Source: Nocardia vermiculata NBRC 100427
Lineage (GTDB): Bacteria; Actinomycetota; Actinomycetes; Mycobacteriales; Mycobacteriaceae
Assembly (NCBI RefSeq): GCF_001613265.1
Contig: NZ_BDCA01000044.1
Location: forward strand, 1-43,689
DNA length: 43,689 nucleotides
Direction: 5' to 3'
A model generated the notes under the pieces. It saw only the letters and a list, made by a program, of their open reading frames with translations, was not told the DNA's origin and did no database searches. Below, piece by piece: positions 1 through 8,477 of the stretch. Position 1 is the first letter of the stretch; each line of letters opens with the position of its first letter. The position numbers and the translations under genes are program-made.

Positions 1-1
1 G

Positions 2-388
2 GGCGAGCTGCCCACCGTCCGCGCCGCGGACATCCTCGGCGAATGGCAGGGCGCCGCCTTCCGGACCGGCCATCCCCTGTGTCGCGCCCTGGACCAGAGC
101 CGCTGGCACGGCAAGACCTTCGTCTCGACGATGGACGCCAAGCCCCTGATCTGCCGGGCCGAGGACGGCACGCTGTTCTCGAACCTCGAACTGGGTGGCG
201 GCGAAGCCACACTGTGGGACATCGAATTCCGCGGTGAGGTCACCGCGACGATGGTCTACGACGGGCGCGCCGTATTCGACCACTTCAAACGGCTCGACGA
301 CAACACGCTGATGGGCATCATGAACGGGCGTCCCGAACTGGTGCTCGCGGGCGGCGAGTTCTTCTACTTCCTGCTCGAACGGAGCTGA
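2..388 (+). CDS. DUF4334 (GXWXG-type) protein, 5'-truncated by window edge
   Basis: The reading frame is open from base 2 and ends in TGA at 386-388, so only the C-terminal part, about 128 residues, is visible. It opens with a segment containing ILGEWQG, which fits the GXWXG motif of the small domain that precedes DUF4334. The rest (TMDAKPLICRAEDG, a WDIEFRGEV stretch and a C-terminal FFYFLLER) fits DUF4334. No catalytic function is established for the family. The stop lies 3 bases before the GTG of the alcohol dehydrogenase that follows, so the two are probably one transcript. That pairing hints at a role beside an aromatic or short-chain alcohol oxidation step, which is inference. The true start lies outside the window. 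Confidence 0.8.
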   Translation, partial: GELPTVRAADILGEWQGAAFRTGHPLCRALDQSRWHGKTFVSTMDAKPLICRAEDGTLFSNLELGGGEATLWDIEFRGEVTATMVYDGRAVFDHFKRLDDNTLMGIMNGRPELVLAGGEFFYFLLERS

Positions 389-391
389 GCG

Positions 392-1483
392 GTGCCGCTC
401 ACCACCGCCGCCCTGTCCCGCGATCCGCGAGGGCCCTTCGCCGTCGAAACCGTCGACATCGACGACCCTCGTGGCGACGAGATCCTGGTGCGGATCGAAG
501 CGTCGGGTATCTGCCACACCGATCTGGTTTCCCGCGCTGCCGGCACCGCCGATCGCCCGGTCCTGCTCGGACACGAGGGTGCCGGAACAGTGGAAGCGGT
601 CGGCGCGGAGGTGACCACCGTGCGACCCGGTGACCGGGTGGTGCTGACCTACCGGCATTGCGGCAGCTGCCGCAATTGCCGCCTGGGCCGGCTGCCCTAC
701 TGCGCCCGGTCGAGCGCCCTGAACCAGTTCGGTGCCCGGCCCGATCGCAGCGCCCGCGTCACCGTCGACGGGAGCCGGGTCCGCGACGGCTTCTTCGGGC
801 AGTCGAGTTTCGCCGGTTACGCCTTGACCACCGCCGACAACACCGTGCTGGTCCCCGCCGGTACCGATCCCGTCCTCGCCGCTCCCCTGGGCTGCGGATT
901 CCAGACCGGAGCCGGTGCGGTCCTGAACGTACTGGCCCCGGAACCGGATTCGCAGTTGGTGATCTACGGGGCCGGCGCGGTCGGGATGGCGGGACTACTG
1001 GCCGCGGGCACCCTGGACTCCACCGCGGTGATCGTGGTCGAGCCTTCGGCCACTCGACGCGCACTGGCGATCGAACTGGGCGCGAGCGCGGCCCTCGACC
1101 CCGCCGACGGCGATACCCGTTCCGCCATCGGCGATCTCACCGGCGGTGGCGCCACCCATGCGCTCGACACCACCGGTCGACCCGACGTCCTGGCCGACGC
1201 GGTCACCGCACTGACGGTCGGCGGCGCGGTCGCCGTGGTCGGGCTCGGAGCCGGCGTACCCCAGCTGGACTTGCGCGATATCGTTTTGGGCGGCAAGACC
1301 ATTCACGGTTGCCTCGAGGGCGACGCAGTGCCCGAACGGTTCATACCGGAGCTCCTGGCACTATATGCGGCCGGGCGGCTACCACTCGACCGGCTGATCC
1401 GAACCTATCCGCATACCGAGATCACCGCGGCACTGGCCGATCATCACGCGGGACAGGTCGTCAAACCCGTCCTGACCTGGTAA
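392..1483 (+). CDS. Zinc-dependent NAD(P)-dependent alcohol dehydrogenase
   Basis: A 363-residue medium-chain dehydrogenase that should oxidise a primary or aryl alcohol to the aldehyde with NAD. Catalytic zinc ligands are visible at Cys41 in GICHTD, His61-Glu62 in GHEGAG and Cys168 in PLGCGFQTGAG. The structural zinc lobe has Cys90, Cys93, Cys96 and Cys104. The Rossmann motif GAGAVG is at about 193-198. The arrangement most resembles the aryl-alcohol (benzyl alcohol) dehydrogenase branch, but the substrate cannot be read from sequence. The GTG start is chosen because it follows the upstream DUF4334 stop by 3 bases and gives the usual family length. Cytoplasmic. Confidence 0.93.
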   Translation: MPLTTAALSRDPRGPFAVETVDIDDPRGDEILVRIEASGICHTDLVSRAAGTADRPVLLGHEGAGTVEAVGAEVTTVRPGDRVVLTYRHCGSCRNCRLGRLPYCARSSALNQFGARPDRSARVTVDGSRVRDGFFGQSSFAGYALTTADNTVLVPAGTDPVLAAPLGCGFQTGAGAVLNVLAPEPDSQLVIYGAGAVGMAGLLAAGTLDSTAVIVVEPSATRRALAIELGASAALDPADGDTRSAIGDLTGGGATHALDTTGRPDVLADAVTALTVGGAVAVVGLGAGVPQLDLRDIVLGGKTIHGCLEGDAVPERFIPELLALYAAGRLPLDRLIRTYPHTEITAALADHHAGQVVKPVLTW

Positions 1484-1494
1484 CAGCCAGCCGC

Positions 1495-1514
1495 GACCGG
1501 ACCCGGCGCCGGTC
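1495..1514 (+). terminator. Weak hairpin after the alcohol dehydrogenase
   Basis: GACCGG at 1495-1500 pairs with CCGGTC at 1509-1514 across an 8-base loop, 11 bases after the dehydrogenase stop. There is no U-tract. It is a plausible but weak terminator. Confidence 0.25.
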
Positions 1515-1642
1515 TGGTTCCCGGAGAATCGTCGACCGGTCCGCCGTGTCGCGATTTCCACCGGACGGCGCATAATCGACTGGTATGCGGGCACCCGGGC
1601 CGGTGGATTCCGATTCGGGCCGAAGGCGATACGGAGACGAGA

Positions 1643-1756
1643 ATGGACCTGTCGAGCACACCCGTCCATCCGGCCGCTCCCCGGCTACTCACCGAGCCTC
1701 GGCTGCTGTTCGCATCGACCTCGTGGTGGAACGGTAGTGCTGTGAGCGTGCGCTGA
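1643..1756 (+). CDS. Possible 37-residue leader or small protein ahead of the SRPBCC gene
   Basis: An ATG at 1643 is preceded by GGAG with a 6-base spacer and opens a 37-codon frame. It ends in TGA at 1754-1756, sharing one base with the ATG of the next gene (TGATG), the classic layout for translational coupling. The peptide has no recognisable domain; it is proline-rich at the start and contains a Trp-Trp pair. Support comes only from the ribosome site and the junction. It could be a real small protein, a coupling leader, or chance. Otherwise the stretch 1484-1755 shows no gene. Confidence 0.35.
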   Translation: MDLSSTPVHPAAPRLLTEPRLLFASTSWWNGSAVSVR

Positions 1757-2199
1757 TGATCGAGGCCCGCCGACAGGTACCCAGCTCGATCGAGCAGGTG
1801 TTCGCTGTGCTCGCCGATGGCTGGTCCTATGGGCACTGGGTCGTCGGATCGACCCATATTCGCGCCGTCGACGCCGGATGGCCACAGGTGGGCACCCGGA
1901 TTCATTACAGCGTCGGCGCGTGGCCGGTGACCGTCCAGCAGACGACGACGGTGTGTGCGGTGGATCCGCCGCACCGAATCGAGCTGGAGGCCGAACTCCA
2001 GCCGCTCGGCAGCGCATGGATCTGCATCGAACTCACCGCGGTCGGTGCGTACCGCACCGAGGTGACGATGTGCGAAAAGCTCGTTCGAGGGCCGGGGCGG
2101 TTCATCGCGGGCCCGGTTCAGGCCCTCGCACTCTATCCGCGCAACACCGAATCACTGCGTCGACTGGGTGAGCTGGTCTCCGGGCACTACGGCCACTGA
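1756..2199 (+). CDS. SRPBCC-family (START-like) small protein
   Basis: A 147-residue protein with the helix-grip pattern of polyketide cyclase/dehydrase-like SRPBCC proteins. An N-terminal strand with VPSSIEQVFAVLADG is followed by a YGHWVVG loop, then alternating strands, and a long C-terminal helix (NTESLRRLGELV). Members bind hydrophobic ligands in a deep pocket; some are enzymes and many are uncharacterised. No catalytic residue can be assigned. The start overlaps the stop of a possible 37-residue leader by one base. The next gene begins 93 bases downstream. Confidence 0.85.
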   Translation: MIEARRQVPSSIEQVFAVLADGWSYGHWVVGSTHIRAVDAGWPQVGTRIHYSVGAWPVTVQQTTTVCAVDPPHRIELEAELQPLGSAWICIELTAVGAYRTEVTMCEKLVRGPGRFIAGPVQALALYPRNTESLRRLGELVSGHYGH

Positions 2200-2292
2200 A
2201 CCACGATGCCGGTCACGGCGACAGGCGTGGAATACGCCGCACGCCGATCGCACGTACTGGTTTCACCCGCGGTGTGCGGGTAGCCGACCGAT

Positions 2293-3363
2293 ATGACGAT
2301 TTCAGGACTGCGTGAGTTGACCGAACATCGGGGGCCGTTCGCATCGGTGTACGTCGGCACCGTGAGCGATACCGAGGATGCCGCACAGCAGCAGCGGCTG
2401 CAGGTGCGGGCGGTACGCGAAGCCCTGAGCGAGGACGGCGCGCAGGCCGATGTACTCGACGCCGTCGAACAGGGGCTCGCCGACCTGCCGCCGGGGCGCG
2501 CGGGCCAGGCGGTGATCGCCGACGCCGACGGGCTGCTCCTGGCCAAGCAACTCCCCCAACCGCCCGACCGGACCACCACCCGGGTGTCGCCGATGCCCTA
2601 TCTGCTGCCGTTGCTGCGGCTGCGCCGCGCGACGCAGCCGCATGTCGTCGCGCTCGTCGACGAGCGCGGCGCCGACCTCTACACGGTGGATGCGCACGGG
2701 GTGCGTACCGATCACACGCTCGAAGGCACTCAGCACCCGGTGCACAAGGTGCGTGGCGGCGGCTTCGCACATCAGTCCATGCAGAGCCGGGTCGAGGAAA
2801 CGGTGCGCCGCACCATCGACGCCACCGCCGAGGACGTGGAACGACTCGCCGACCAGGTCGGCGCGGCGTTCGTCATCGTCGCCGGTGAGATCACCGCCCG
2901 TACCGCTCTGGGTGGCGCACTGGCCTCACATCGACACCATGTGGTGCAACTGGAGGGTTTCAACCGCCAGGATCCGCCCGGCCGCGCCGAGTTCGAGCAG
3001 CGGGTGGACCAGGTCATCGACCGGCAGGCCGAGGATCATCTGCACGAGGTCGCCGCGCGGTTCGAGCAGGGCAGCGCACACGAACTGGCTGTTCAGGGGG
3101 TACCCGCCACCGCCGACGCGTTGGCCCGACGCAATGTGGAGACCCTGCTCATCGAGCCCGGCTCCCTCGGCGATCGCGACGTGCATGTCGGCTCGGACCC
3201 GACCTTCGTCCAGGCGGACGATCCCCGGACCGGTGACAGCGTGCGGCGGCGCGCGGACGAAGCACTTCCACTGGCGGCGGTCGCCGCCGACTCCGAGATC
3301 GTCGTCGTCGACCCGGAGTTCGGGCTCACCGAGGGCGTCGGAGCGGTGCTGCGGCACAGCTGA
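2293..3363 (+). CDS. Rv2629-family (eRF1-like) ribosome hibernation factor
   Basis: A 356-residue protein related to the bacterial archaeo-eukaryotic release-factor family that includes mycobacterial Rv2629 and Msmeg1130. The N-terminal half (LTEHRGPFASVYVG, then a strand-rich region around residues 60-130) and the C-terminal half (DALARRNVETLLIEPG near residue 275, AVAADSEIVVVDP near 335) follow the domain order of these proteins. Relatives including Balon bind the ribosomal A site in dormancy instead of catalysing peptide release, and Rv2629 in M. tuberculosis belongs to the hypoxia-responsive DosR group. Function here is inferred from family. A small hydrophilic gene follows 27 bases later and is probably co-transcribed. 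No DosR box was confirmed in the short upstream gap. Confidence 0.85.
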   Translation: MTISGLRELTEHRGPFASVYVGTVSDTEDAAQQQRLQVRAVREALSEDGAQADVLDAVEQGLADLPPGRAGQAVIADADGLLLAKQLPQPPDRTTTRVSPMPYLLPLLRLRRATQPHVVALVDERGADLYTVDAHGVRTDHTLEGTQHPVHKVRGGGFAHQSMQSRVEETVRRTIDATAEDVERLADQVGAAFVIVAGEITARTALGGALASHRHHVVQLEGFNRQDPPGRAEFEQRVDQVIDRQAEDHLHEVAARFEQGSAHELAVQGVPATADALARRNVETLLIEPGSLGDRDVHVGSDPTFVQADDPRTGDSVRRRADEALPLAAVAADSEIVVVDPEFGLTEGVGAVLRHS

Positions 3364-3389
3364 CCGACCGAGGACGGAAGGAGACCATC

Positions 3390-3575
3390 ATGGATCGAGG
3401 TAATGCCAAACACGGTGCGCGCCAGGATGATCAGTTGCGACACGAACTGGAGGGAACACTGCGCGGCAACCGTTCCAGCCGCGCCGAGGAATGGCGCGAT
3501 CCGGAGCCTCCGGCCGACGACGACCCCGAGGTCGCGACCTCGGGCAAGCTCACAACGGAGACCCGGGAGCAGTAG
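3390..3575 (+). CDS. Small hydrophilic protein of unknown function downstream of the hibernation factor
   Basis: A 61-residue, strongly charged protein with no membrane segment. It is rich in Arg, Asp and Glu, with a proline/acidic stretch (EPPADDDPE) near residues 39-47, and is probably disordered. A good ribosome site (GGAAGGAG) precedes the ATG. It lies 27 bases after the Rv2629-like gene on the same strand, so it is likely in the same operon and may act in the same stress state. I do not recognise a domain. Confidence 0.6.
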   Translation: MDRGNAKHGARQDDQLRHELEGTLRGNRSSRAEEWRDPEPPADDDPEVATSGKLTTETREQ

Positions 3576-4071
3576 CACACCGACGATGAGAAACCGCATC
3601 GGACTGTCACGGATATCAGCCTGCGACCAGCGGATTGCTCCGCCCCACGCCGGGTACTTCCTCTATACCGGGAACAATCCGGCAACCGCATCGGGCCCGT
3701 CAACGGCGACGGTCACTCGCATCAGGTCCGGCACAATGGCGTGTACGGGAGCGAAAAGCGATGTGGGCAGCGGATTGTCCATCTGGTCGAGGCGGTGGAC
3801 CCGGCGCATCACAGGTATTCGGTAGCCACGGACGCCATTGTCGGTAGGACCGGGGTCGGCGTTAGTGCCGATGTCGGCCGGTGGTACCGACAATGTTGTG
3901 CCAGAGTTAGTTTGCGGGGTATTGCCCCACTCGGGTTTCGGCAGCGAAGGCTGTGCCGGCGGTGGGGAACCCACGATCGGCGGACGTCGGCTACGACCTC
4001 GGGTTACACCGCCTCGGTCCCGGCCTTCGGCTACGGTGCTTCACCGAGAGGCGCTTCACTGAGACGGCGAA
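3576..4071. other. Intergenic stretch without a confident gene
   Basis: About 500 bases separate the small gene ending at 3575 from the terminator of the DUF6480 gene. Frames exist on both strands (for example a 103-codon GTG-started frame at 3663-3974, minus strand), but none has a convincing ribosome site, domain or protein-like composition. Nothing else is recognised here. Confidence 0.5.
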
Positions 4072-4104
4072 GTTCCGAGGCCGCCGGGGCGGCGGCCTCG
4101 GAAC
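4072..4104 (-). terminator. Strong hairpin downstream of the DUF6480 gene
   Basis: A perfect 14-base-pair inverted repeat: GTTCCGAGGCCGCC at 4072-4085 and its complement at 4091-4104, with a 5-base loop. It lies 23 bases past the stop of the minus-strand DUF6480 gene. There is no U-tract, which is common for actinobacterial terminators. Confidence 0.65.
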
Positions 4105-4127
4105 GAGCTGTCGATCCGGCCCCGGCC

Positions 4128-4358
4128 TCAGACCAGGGTGACGATCAGCGCGATCGCGACCACCAGGAAGACGATCACGACGGCGACGGTCACGCCGACA
4201 GCGGTCACGCCGGTGGGCGGGAACCGATGACGGGTACGCGGCTCGGGCGCCGACAGCCCCGAAGTTTGTGCTGTTTCCGGTGGTGTGGAACCCGGGGGCA
4301 CACCACCGCCGGGCTCGAGGTCGGGAGTCCGGGAAGGATCCGGGTCCATCGTCGACAT
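4128..4358 (-). CDS. DUF6480-family small membrane protein
   Basis: A 76-residue protein. The N-terminal half carries the family pattern DP-x(4)-TPDLEPGGGVPPG, then TPP and a short GLS-x-PEP. The last 25 residues form one hydrophobic membrane segment (VTAVGVTVAVVIVFLVVAIA). The layout predicts a proline-rich, probably disordered N-terminal tail with a C-terminal anchor. Function is unknown. The gene sits 52 bases beyond the stop of the upstream glycosyltransferase on the same strand and is followed by a strong hairpin. The ATG has AGGA about 8 bases upstream. Confidence 0.8.
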   Translation of the reverse strand: MSTMDPDPSRTPDLEPGGGVPPGSTPPETAQTSGLSAPEPRTRHRFPPTGVTAVGVTVAVVIVFLVVAIALIVTLV

Positions 4359-4410
4359 GATCGCGTCCTGTCCGGGGCACCGTATGCCCCTTGCTGTTCG
4401 CTACGGCTCG

Positions 4411-5418
4411 CTACGTCCGGAATTCGGCGACGGTCTCGGCGAGCAGCCGATCCCATCGCTGTGTGAACGGCGCGAGGCCGAAATGTGTTGTCGCCCAGTC
4501 GCGTGCTGCGAGGCCGGTGTGTTGGGCGAGAGCCGGGTCGCCGACGAAATCGTCGATCGAGGCGGCGAGCTCGTCGATGTCGGTGGAGACCACGCCGGCT
4601 TGTTTCGGCACCGCCCACGGTGCCGCGGTGGTGCCGACCGCCACCACCGGCATCCCGACGAACATCGCCTCGAGCAGGGACAGTCCCAGTGAGGTCCAGC
4701 GTGCCGTGTGGACGAACACCCGGCGCCGGGCGATCTCGCTGTGCAGCTGTTCCTGGCCGACATCACCCGCGCCGTACACCTGGGTGGCCGGGCAGTGTTC
4801 CCATTTGTGCAATTCGCAGGTGTCGATGCCGAAGACGTCGATCGGTACGACGCGGGACAGTTCCTCGAGCAGATCGGTTCCGGTGATCCGCCACCGCCGC
4901 ACCGGCTCGTTGACAATGGATGCCGCGCGGTCGAGTTCACCGGTGTACCGGTAGCCGGGATCGACCACTCCGTGCGGGATCACCGTTGTCCGGCAGCGGC
5001 CGTTGTCCCACATCAAATGGTTGAAATCCGTGACGTGGACCAGGGTGACATCACCACGGTCGGCCATCGGATGCCGGCTGGTGGCCGCATGCTCGCGCGG
5101 CGTGTCGTGCTCCACGTAGATCACCGGAATCTCCGGACCGGGCACCCGGCCCAGCCAGTCCCGGGCCAGCTCGAACTCCTCGGGGCGTTGCACGACCACG
5201 ACGTCGACCGGTTCACCGGCCAGCTGCGCCGGGGAGATCTCGACGGCGTTGTCCGGCCACGGGCGTCCGCAGCGGCCCAATGCCCACGGTGGATGCTCCG
5301 GCTCACTCGGCACCAGATAGGTGTGGCTGCCGTGTACGAAGGAGGTCGTCCACGACCCGTGCACGTGCCAGACCAGCACGCGTATCGGGGTGGGAGCCGT
5401 TGCCGGAATGGAGCTCAC
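4411..5418 (-). CDS. Glycosyltransferase (GT4-like)
   Basis: A protein of about 335 residues with a GT-B fold. The N-terminal domain starts with a strand (IRVLVWHVHGSW). The C-terminal nucleotide-sugar domain contains SLGLSLLEAMFVGMPVVAVG near residues 245-265, matching the E-x(7)-E/PV region of GT4 enzymes. The His-rich VIYVEHDTP segment is also typical. Donor and acceptor cannot be read. It is 103 bases downstream of another GT4 enzyme, and the pair probably works on one glycan or glycolipid. The start is GTG at 5418, with GGAGG 10 bases upstream; a TTG two codons earlier, 4 bases after the same GGAGG, is an alternative. Cytoplasmic. Confidence 0.82.
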   Translation of the reverse strand: MSSIPATAPTPIRVLVWHVHGSWTTSFVHGSHTYLVPSEPEHPPWALGRCGRPWPDNAVEISPAQLAGEPVDVVVVQRPEEFELARDWLGRVPGPEIPVIYVEHDTPREHAATSRHPMADRGDVTLVHVTDFNHLMWDNGRCRTTVIPHGVVDPGYRYTGELDRAASIVNEPVRRWRITGTDLLEELSRVVPIDVFGIDTCELHKWEHCPATQVYGAGDVGQEQLHSEIARRRVFVHTARWTSLGLSLLEAMFVGMPVVAVGTTAAPWAVPKQAGVVSTDIDELAASIDDFVGDPALAQHTGLAARDWATTHFGLAPFTQRWDRLLAETVAEFRT

Positions 5419-5521
5419 TGCCAAAACGCCTCCGTCTCGGCGCGGGCGCCGGTGACATCGCCGCGCGCACGACGTGATTCGTTCATTCGGCTATTCCTCC
5501 TGATATCGGTGAACAGTGGTG

Positions 5522-6733
5522 TCAGTGCACGGACCAGGCCATATCGCCGGCCCCGGCCGTCGCTGCTGCACGGCGGTAGGCCGCCGAGGTGTCTCTGGAG
5601 ACCCGGTCCCACGAATAGCGAGCGCGGGCGCGCTGCAGCCCCGCGTCGCCCATGGTCCGCCGCTCCCGTTCGGCGCCCAGCAGACCGGACAGTGTCTCGG
5701 CCAGGGCGGCGGGATCGTCGGGCGGAACGAGACGACCGGTCACCCCGTCGAGGACCGTGTCGAGCATCCCGCCGACGGCGGTGGCGACCACGGGCTTCGC
5801 ACAAGACATCGCTTCCAGCGCAACGATGCCGAAGGGCTCGTACCAGGGTGTGCACACCACCACATCCGCCGAACGCAACAACGCCGGCATATCGATGCGC
5901 CGAACCGAACCACGTAGCTGGACCTGTTGTGCCACTCCGTATTCGGCCGCGACGGCGCGTAACCGCGCGTGTTCGGCCGCATCCTCGGCATCGGTCGATC
6001 CGCCCGCGACGACCAACTCCGTATCCGGTAGTTCGGACAAGGCCGCGATCGCGGTGTCGAAGCCCTTGCGTCGCACCATGCGCCCGACCGAGACGATGCG
6101 GTGCGGGTACCGCCGATCCTCGGCCGGCCCGTCGGGGGTGAACAGCGACAGGTCCACACCGCACGGCACCACCGAGGTGCGCGACTGTGCGACGCCCATC
6201 TTCGCCAGTTCGTGCACCTCGTCGGAGCAGGTGGCGACGATATGCGTGGCCTCGGCCGCGACGACGCGTTCGGCAGCGATCCGGAATCGCGGACTGGTGT
6301 CGGCCGGTCCCTGGTGCCGTCGCTTCACGGTGCCCAAGGCGTGAAAGGTCAGGACCACCGGGATATCGAGGTCGCGGGCCGCTCGTTCGGCCACGATTCC
6401 CGACATCCAGAAGTGTGCGTGCACCACCTCGGGCGGATCCACCACCCAGTGCCGATGCAGGAAATCGGCGAATTCGCCGAGATACGGCGGGATATCGTCC
6501 TTGGCCAGACGATGCGGCGGCCCTGCCGGAACATGAACGACTCGATACCCCGGCGCGACGATCACCTCGGAGGCCAGTGCCACGTCGTCACCGCGGGTGT
6601 ATACCCGCACATCGTGACCGAGCCGGGTGAGCCCCGCGGCGAGTTCGGCGACGTGCACATTCTGTCCGCCCGCGTCGACACCCCCCAGCGGGGCGAGTGG
6701 ACTGCCGTGCTCGGACACCATCGCAATCTTCAC
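5522..6733 (-). CDS. Glycosyltransferase family 4
   Basis: A 403-residue retaining GT-B glycosyltransferase. The N-terminus has MVSEHGSPLAPLGGVDAGGQ, close to the sucrose-synthase/MshA-like opening that binds the donor phosphate with a Gly-rich loop (GGVDAGGQNVHV). The C-terminal domain has VSVGRMVRRKGFD at about residue 200 and the nucleotide-sugar site EPFGIVALEAMSCAKPVVA near 310-330, with both glutamates. Substrates are unknown. GGAGGAA lies 2-3 bases before the GTG start. It is the first gene of a minus-strand set with the second glycosyltransferase and DUF6480. Confidence 0.88.
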   Translation of the reverse strand: MKIAMVSEHGSPLAPLGGVDAGGQNVHVAELAAGLTRLGHDVRVYTRGDDVALASEVIVAPGYRVVHVPAGPPHRLAKDDIPPYLGEFADFLHRHWVVDPPEVVHAHFWMSGIVAERAARDLDIPVVLTFHALGTVKRRHQGPADTSPRFRIAAERVVAAEATHIVATCSDEVHELAKMGVAQSRTSVVPCGVDLSLFTPDGPAEDRRYPHRIVSVGRMVRRKGFDTAIAALSELPDTELVVAGGSTDAEDAAEHARLRAVAAEYGVAQQVQLRGSVRRIDMPALLRSADVVVCTPWYEPFGIVALEAMSCAKPVVATAVGGMLDTVLDGVTGRLVPPDDPAALAETLSGLLGAERERRTMGDAGLQRARARYSWDRVSRDTSAAYRRAAATAGAGDMAWSVH

Positions 6734-6818
6734 GCTTCCTCCGATTCACGTATAGCGCTCGGTGGATGCCGTCCTGGACGTACCGAACCCGACCCGTCAT
6801 CAGGGCGAGAGCTGTTGG

Positions 6819-7256
6819 TCACCGCGACACTTCCGCCGGCGGCCCCAGTTTGGGCAGGATCGCCTGGCACAGCTGCTCGCAGCGGTGACAGGCCTGGGCG
6901 CAGATCGCGCAGTGCGCCATATGTTCGGCATGGGATGCGCACTCCTCGGCACATGACGCGCACGCGGTCGTACAGGCCGCCACCAGCGGCCCCGCGACCA
7001 GCGGATCGAAGCCCGTCTGGCGAGCCAGCACCCGGGCGGTCGCCGCGCAGATATCCGCGCAGTCGAGATCCTGCCGGATGCACTGCCGCAGCCGGTCCAC
7101 CTCTGCTTCGGCCAGGCAGGCGTCCGCGCACATCGAACACGTCAGGGCACACGACAGGCACGCCTCGATACAGGCTGCCAGTTCATCGGTGCTGAGAGTG
7201 GCGGGCCCGCTGGTGCCCTGCGGGTGGGTTTTCAACATGTCGATCACGGGGGTCAT
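6819..7256 (-). CDS. Four-helix-bundle copper-binding protein (DUF326/Csp-like)
   Basis: A protein of about 145 residues with 18 cysteines, most spaced three or four apart (C-x3-C, C-x2-C, C-x3-C) along predicted helices. This is the signature of copper storage proteins, which line the core of a four-helix bundle with Cys thiolates and bind Cu(I). There is no signal peptide, so it resembles the cytosolic Csp3 type more than the exported Csp1 type. The ATG at 7256 is preferred over a GTG two codons earlier because AGGAG sits 5 bases before it. It follows dps by 25 bases on the same strand, so metal and oxidative-stress protection may be co-expressed. Confidence 0.88.
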   Translation of the reverse strand: MTPVIDMLKTHPQGTSGPATLSTDELAACIEACLSCALTCSMCADACLAEAEVDRLRQCIRQDLDCADICAATARVLARQTGFDPLVAGPLVAACTTACASCAEECASHAEHMAHCAICAQACHRCEQLCQAILPKLGPPAEVSR

Positions 7257-7281
7257 AGCCACTCCTGAGTGTCACGATCCA

Positions 7282-7803
7282 TCAGGCCGCCTGGGCCTGC
7301 CACATCCAGTGCAACTGCTCCAAGCGGGCCGCGATGTCGATGAGCAGATCCTGCGTCACCGGATCGGCCTTCTCGGAGGCGTCGATCCGCTCCCGCAGCC
7401 GGCGCACCACCGCGGCCAGCGTCGAAACGATCGACCGGATCACGTCGCCGTCCTGTTGCCACCCCTCGGGGAAGGGGTCGGCGCCCGAATCCGCGGCGAC
7501 GGTCCGGGCCCGCCCGTCGGGGCTGACGCCGATGGCGGTGGCGCGTTCGGCCGCCGCGTCGGTGAATCCGCGGGCTGTATCGACCAGTTCGTCCAGTGCT
7601 TCGTGGACGGTGCGGAATCGGGGACCGATCACATTCCAGTGTGCCTGCTTACCGATCAGGCTCAGGTCGATGAGATCGACGACCGTGGCGCACAGCGCAT
7701 CCCCGGCGATCCGTTGCTGTTCGGGTTCCAGCACCGTCGAGATCGGATCGGTGATCGCACCGTGTTTGTTCTTCCCGGACTTGGACTTGGACGATTCGGC
7801 CAC
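7282..7803 (-). CDS. dps: Dps-family DNA-protection/ferritin-like protein
   Basis: A 173-residue Dps protein. The ferroxidase motif is clear: GKQAHWNVIGPRF, followed by HEALDELVD, supplying the conserved His, Asp and Glu at the dimer interface. The first 15 residues are Lys/Ser-rich (SSKSKSGKNKHG), a tail of the kind used for DNA contact. Dps forms a 12-mer shell that oxidises and stores iron and coats DNA in stationary phase. The GTG start is supported by AAGGAG 6 bases upstream. It precedes the copper-binding protein on the same strand. Confidence 0.92.
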   Translation of the reverse strand: MAESSKSKSGKNKHGAITDPISTVLEPEQQRIAGDALCATVVDLIDLSLIGKQAHWNVIGPRFRTVHEALDELVDTARGFTDAAAERATAIGVSPDGRARTVAADSGADPFPEGWQQDGDVIRSIVSTLAAVVRRLRERIDASEKADPVTQDLLIDIAARLEQLHWMWQAQAA

Positions 7804-7884
7804 GAGTGTCTCCTTCCTGACTGACTCCGTCTGCCTGCGTCTGCCGCCGTACCCGCTCTCCCCGCCGTCAAACGGCAGGCACGA

Positions 7885-8232
7885 TCAGCCGGCCCCCTCG
7901 GCCATCGCCAGGTACACCACCATCACGGCGAACAGGAACCACCCGGCGCCCTGCCAGACCGGCCACGGGCGACCGGCGCGCCACTGCCGGATGGTGATCA
8001 CGAAGGCACCGATCCCACCCAGCAGCAGCACGATGCCCGGTGCGAGTCCGACCACCAGGCGTGCGGAGGTGTCGCAGAGCACCTGCTCGGCGTTCGCGCA
8101 CCGGTCCCGCGAGGCCGCCCAGCCGAATGTCGCACCGGCGAGCACGGCGGCGAGCACCAGGACGGCGCCCACGTAGGTCGCCGCGTGCCGGAAACTGGGC
8201 GGATCGCTCCAACGCGTACTCACCTCGGGCAC
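7885..8232 (-). CDS. Small three-helix membrane protein, unknown function
   Basis: A protein of about 115 residues with three hydrophobic segments: around residues 15-37, 57-77 and 89-110. A Cys-containing loop (RCANAEQVLCD) lies between the first two. The frame is open far upstream, but the GTG at 8232 is chosen because GAGGAGG precedes it by 8 bases and the sequence before it is not protein-like. No family is recognised. It is upstream of dps on the same strand with an 81-base gap. Confidence 0.6.
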   Translation of the reverse strand: MPEVSTRWSDPPSFRHAATYVGAVLVLAAVLAGATFGWAASRDRCANAEQVLCDTSARLVVGLAPGIVLLLGGIGAFVITIRQWRAGRPWPVWQGAGWFLFAVMVVYLAMAEGAG

Positions 8233-8477
8233 TCGCGTCACCTCCTCGACCACACCTGACGCACTGCCGGCCGCGGGTCTCGCGCGGCAGCCGCACTCCT
8301 TCGCACTACCCGCGACGGCCGTCGTTATTCGGGACAGCGCGGAGCCCGTTTGCACACCGGCCTGCCGGGTAGGCGCACTTCTGAGAAGGGGGCCGATGTG
8401 GGTTCCCGGCCCGTCCACCGTCTCACCGAGCTGCGCGCCGCGGCGGTGCCGGCCGGTATCGACCCGGAGGTGATCCG

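Noticed and set aside
3663..3974. Minus-strand GTG frame of 103 codons between the small gene and DUF6480
   Set aside because: No ribosome site, low-complexity Pro-rich start and no recognisable domain. Kept as non-coding.
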